Made by a program: the position numbers and the translations under genes. A stretch of 13,189 nt of DNA, taken from NCBI GenBank assembly GCA_030452275.1, contig JAKDMR010000025.1, positions 1 through 13,189 on the forward strand. The letters are read 5' to 3'. Below, one piece after another: positions 11,723-13,189 of the stretch (the first letter of the stretch is position 1; each line of letters begins with the position of its first letter). The notes beneath the pieces were generated by a model that saw only the letters and a program-made list of their open reading frames with translations, was not told where the DNA came from and searched no databases. Source of the stretch: Candidatus Nitrosocosmicus sp. GTDB lineage: Archaea; Thermoproteota; Nitrososphaeria; Nitrososphaerales; Nitrososphaeraceae.

Positions 11723-11857
11723 ATGATTCAATTGGATGCTTTCCAATCAAAAGAAGACATTTGGTCAATACCAAAGACCAATATTGACTCGGGTTCGGTG
11801 GGACGAGTGTGCAATTTCATACGAGTTTGTAATTGGGAAGATGTAGGAATATCATAA
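11723..11857 (+). CDS. Possible small protein, 44 residues
   Basis: An open frame from ATG at 11723 to TAA at 11855-11857 encodes MIQLDAFQSKEDIWSIPKTN followed by IDSGSVGRVCNFIRVCNWED and four more residues. The composition is protein-like (balanced charged, aromatic and hydrophobic residues). It is divergent from the gene starting at 11689, and TATTACATATTA at about 11693-11704 lies about 26 bases before the ATG, which suits a leaderless transcript. No family is recognised, and at this length chance cannot be excluded. Nested dyads within it (GTCAATA at 11764-11770 with TATTGAC at 11782-11788) are an alternative reason for sequence constraint. Confidence 0.3.
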   Translation: MIQLDAFQSKEDIWSIPKTNIDSGSVGRVCNFIRVCNWEDVGIS

Positions 11858-11963
11858 TTCTTGGAAGAATAAATATCAAAGTACATATGCGCTAAATCCA
11901 ACCACCTGTTTGAAATATGCCATCAAAATGATTGATAAATAGCAATGTCTACAAAATTTACAT

Positions 11964-12173
11964 ATGCCAGAACTTAACAGTATTTCTGAATTAAAGAAAC
12001 TGCTCGATGCAAATTGCAAAATAGAAAAAGTGGAACCACCAGTCTATGCTTCTGATGCAGAGGTCAATATAGTAAAAGTATCCATAGTATGTCCAGATGG
12101 TAAATCTCACACAATCAAGGCATACAAAGAAGAAGCATCCACATTAAGAGAATTCATAAGAACACACAAATAA
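11964..12173 (+). CDS. Hypothetical small protein, 69 residues
   Basis: I do not recognise the family. The protein is compact and looks genuine: an N-terminal helix (ELNSISELKKLLDANCKIEKV), two strands (EVNIVKVSIVCPDG and SHTIKAYKEE) and a C-terminal helix (STLREFIRTHK), a possible small alpha-beta-beta-alpha fold. It has two cysteines (residues 18 and about 43) but no metal-binding pair and no membrane segment. TTGATAAATA (11932-11941) is centred about 27 bases before the ATG, matching a leaderless promoter. It is the only well-supported plus-strand gene after the integrase. A hairpin at 12203-12235, 30 bases after the stop, may mark the end of its transcript. Confidence 0.6.
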   Translation: MPELNSISELKKLLDANCKIEKVEPPVYASDAEVNIVKVSIVCPDGKSHTIKAYKEEASTLREFIRTHK

Positions 12174-12202
12174 ATTCCATTTAATTGAAAATTTTGTTTT
12201 CT

Positions 12203-12235
12203 GACAGTTCCACTAATACTGTAGTGGATACTGTC
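12203..12235. repeat. Hairpin/dyad downstream of the 69-residue gene
   Basis: GACAGT and CCACT (12203-12208, 12210-12214) are mirrored by AGTGG and ACTGTC (12223-12227, 12230-12235): 11 base pairs with a small T/AT internal loop and an eight-base terminal loop. It could be a transcript-end structure or a protein-binding dyad. The gene-free stretch 12174-12421 holds nothing else I can name. Confidence 0.7.
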
Positions 12236-12421
12236 GAAAGACAAATTATTGTTGATATATAAAATGGCAGTAGTTTATTGATAATTTAAACAATCGGAAA
12301 TAGTTTATCCTTTTTGCATTTTCATCCGTTACCAAAACAAGTAGCGTGTTCGGTGGAAATGGAGATGGTGAGTCTATAATATAATGAGGTGTTAAAAGAT
12401 GGGGCGCTTGTATGTTAAGGC

Positions 12422-12721
12422 TCATAATGTTGGTGGGTTTTTATACGTGGGCTTTTCGTATATCCAAAAGTGTAAACCATTGTTAGGATGATATGATTCT
12501 AATGGGTTAGGTTTTGAATTCTCTACCAATATGTAGAATCTACTTCTATCAAACAATTTCTTGATTTGTTTCTTTTGAACCTTTGATATACTACCAGTGT
12601 AAAACTCTAACCCGTCGCCCTTATTCCAGTAAAAGTGTAAATTATATACGTTCTTTTCACCCCCGAGTATTTTAAAAATTTTTCTGGTTACCCCTATTTG
12701 TTGGGTTTTGGTTATGGTCAT
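12422..12721 (-). CDS. Hypothetical protein, 99 residues
   Basis: No family is recognised. The sequence reads like a small alpha/beta domain: an N-terminal stretch TKTQQIGVTRKIFKILGG, strands NVYNLHFYWNKGDGLEFYTGS (about residues 24-44), a basic helix ISKVQKKQIKKLFDRSRF (about 45-62), a strand YILVE, then SYHPNNGLHFWIYEKP (about 76-91). It is basic and rich in aromatic residues, which would suit nucleic-acid binding, but this is speculative. Its ATG (12719-12721) overlaps the TGA of the upstream 26-codon frame as ATGA, a normal archaeal operon junction. It lies in the putative integrated element. The ATG is the first start after that overlap. Confidence 0.5.
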   Translation of the reverse strand: MTITKTQQIGVTRKIFKILGGEKNVYNLHFYWNKGDGLEFYTGSISKVQKKQIKKLFDRSRFYILVENSKPNPLESYHPNNGLHFWIYEKPTYKNPPTL

Positions 12722-12798
12722 TTGTCTAGTATCATGACAATTAGTCTAGCTTGTAATTCAAGTTTCTCGGGTTGTTTGTGGGGGTCGCGGTCGCTCAT
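12718..12798 (-). CDS. Possible small protein, 26 residues, coupled to the 99-residue gene
   Basis: From ATG at 12796-12798 to TGA at 12718-12720 this frame encodes MSDRDPHKQPEKLELQARLI followed by VMILDK. It looks like a charged start leading into an amphipathic helix. Its stop codon overlaps the start codon of the downstream gene (ATGA), which is unlikely to arise by chance and suggests translational coupling. TGATTAAAGT (about 12819-12828 on this strand) lies 21-30 bases upstream and could be the TATA box. An in-frame TAA upstream rules out a longer form. No function can be inferred. Confidence 0.4.
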   Translation of the reverse strand: MSDRDPHKQPEKLELQARLIVMILDK

Positions 12799-13189
12799 GA
12801 TGATGATATTATCCCAACTACTTTAATCATTACCTCTACTATGTGTTTAGACCCGTATACTATGCGGGTTAGGTGTATCTGAAACAAATTTAACTCCATT
12901 CCATCTCTTGCACCATGACTTATATTGAATTAATTCAGCATATTGTTACCATAAATTCGATGTTTGGGTCCGATAGTATCTAGACCCCTCTACTCTTTAT
13001 ACTCAATGGTTATTCTGTGGGATTAAGTTCCTTATGGTATAAGGGTTCGGATATTTCGACTAAGATTAACTAACATACATATGCGTCCTCTATTTTAATG
13101 CGGGCCACTAGGAATCTAATTCAAAAATGAATGAAGTATACTGACAAACTTAATTTCAAAGACAAGTTTTTAGCTAACCATTGACTGTG
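12799..13189. other. Gene-free stretch with several palindromes
   Basis: No convincing coding frame is seen in the last 391 bases; the longest ATG frames are about 20-25 codons. It contains three dyads: ACCCGTA/TGCGGGT (12851-12857, 12863-12869), GGGTC/GACCC with inner GATA/TATC (12966-12987), and a perfect CCTTAT-GGT-ATAAGG (13030-13044). It also holds the second copy of a direct repeat at 12864-12893. The density of dyads suggests regulatory or replication-related DNA, or remnants of repeats, upstream of the minus-strand gene pair. Confidence 0.5.
12864..12893 (+). repeat. Diverged direct repeat, copy 2
   Basis: This is the partner of the repeat at 11093-11124: the identical 12-mer GCGGGTTAGGTG is followed by TGAAACAAATTTAA. 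Its first bases form the right arm of the dyad at 12851-12869, a context that copy 1 lacks. Confidence 0.7.

Noticed and set aside
11785..11812. Possible second attachment site (GACTCGGGTTCGG resembles the tRNA T-arm region)
   Set aside because: The match to 9346-9362 is short and gapped, does not extend into the acceptor stem, and lies inside a possible small gene. It is not a convincing att repeat.
12916..12984. Plus-strand frame of 22 codons starting MTYIELIQHIVT
   Set aside because: It looks protein-like but is very short, has no clear promoter or partner gene, and ends inside a dyad.

Overview
This window looks like chromosome of an ammonia-oxidising-type archaeon (Nitrososphaerota/Thaumarchaeota, perhaps Nitrosocosmicus- or Nitrososphaera-like). 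The evidence is a purely archaeal/eukaryote-like gene set (Rrp4/Rrp41/Rrp42 exosome, SBDS, prefoldin beta, Pcc1, eL43, RpoD, eL18, XPF-type nuclease), AT-rich DNA, very short or absent 5' leaders with TATA-like boxes about 26 bases upstream of starts, frequent TTG starts, and a tRNA gene with introns. The lineage is an inference; no rRNA is present.

Layout. Positions 2-154 hold the end of an aminotransferase, probably HisC. On the minus strand, read from 5313 down to 261, lies the archaeal exosome superoperon: SBDS, Rrp4, Rrp41, Rrp42, eL43, Pcc1, prefoldin beta and an XPF/ERCC4 nuclease. It joins ribosome maturation, 3'-5' RNA decay, tRNA modification and protein folding. Divergently, from 5425 rightward, runs the RNA polymerase/ribosomal cluster rpoD, eL18, uL13, uS9. 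A small three-helix membrane protein, a flavin-binding split-barrel protein and a convergent hypothetical gene (143 aa) follow.

At 9237-9375 is a tRNA-Ser(CGA) gene that appears to carry two introns, one in the D loop and one at the canonical 37/38 position. Fifty bases after its 3' end begins a tyrosine recombinase with a C-terminal zinc ribbon and coiled coil. From here to the end the sequence changes character: gene density falls, the genes are small and unrecognised, and the intergenic DNA is full of inverted repeats plus a diverged direct repeat about 1.8 kb apart. This is best read as the left part of an element integrated at the tRNA-Ser gene. The right attachment site is not visible in the window.

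The most interesting points are the doubly interrupted tRNA-Ser used as a likely integration target, the apparent lack of a standard start codon for full-length eL43, DNA-repeat-driven tails on Rrp4 and uL13, a large structured palindrome downstream of the integrase, and a compact two-gene unit (26 aa plus 99 aa) in the putative element.
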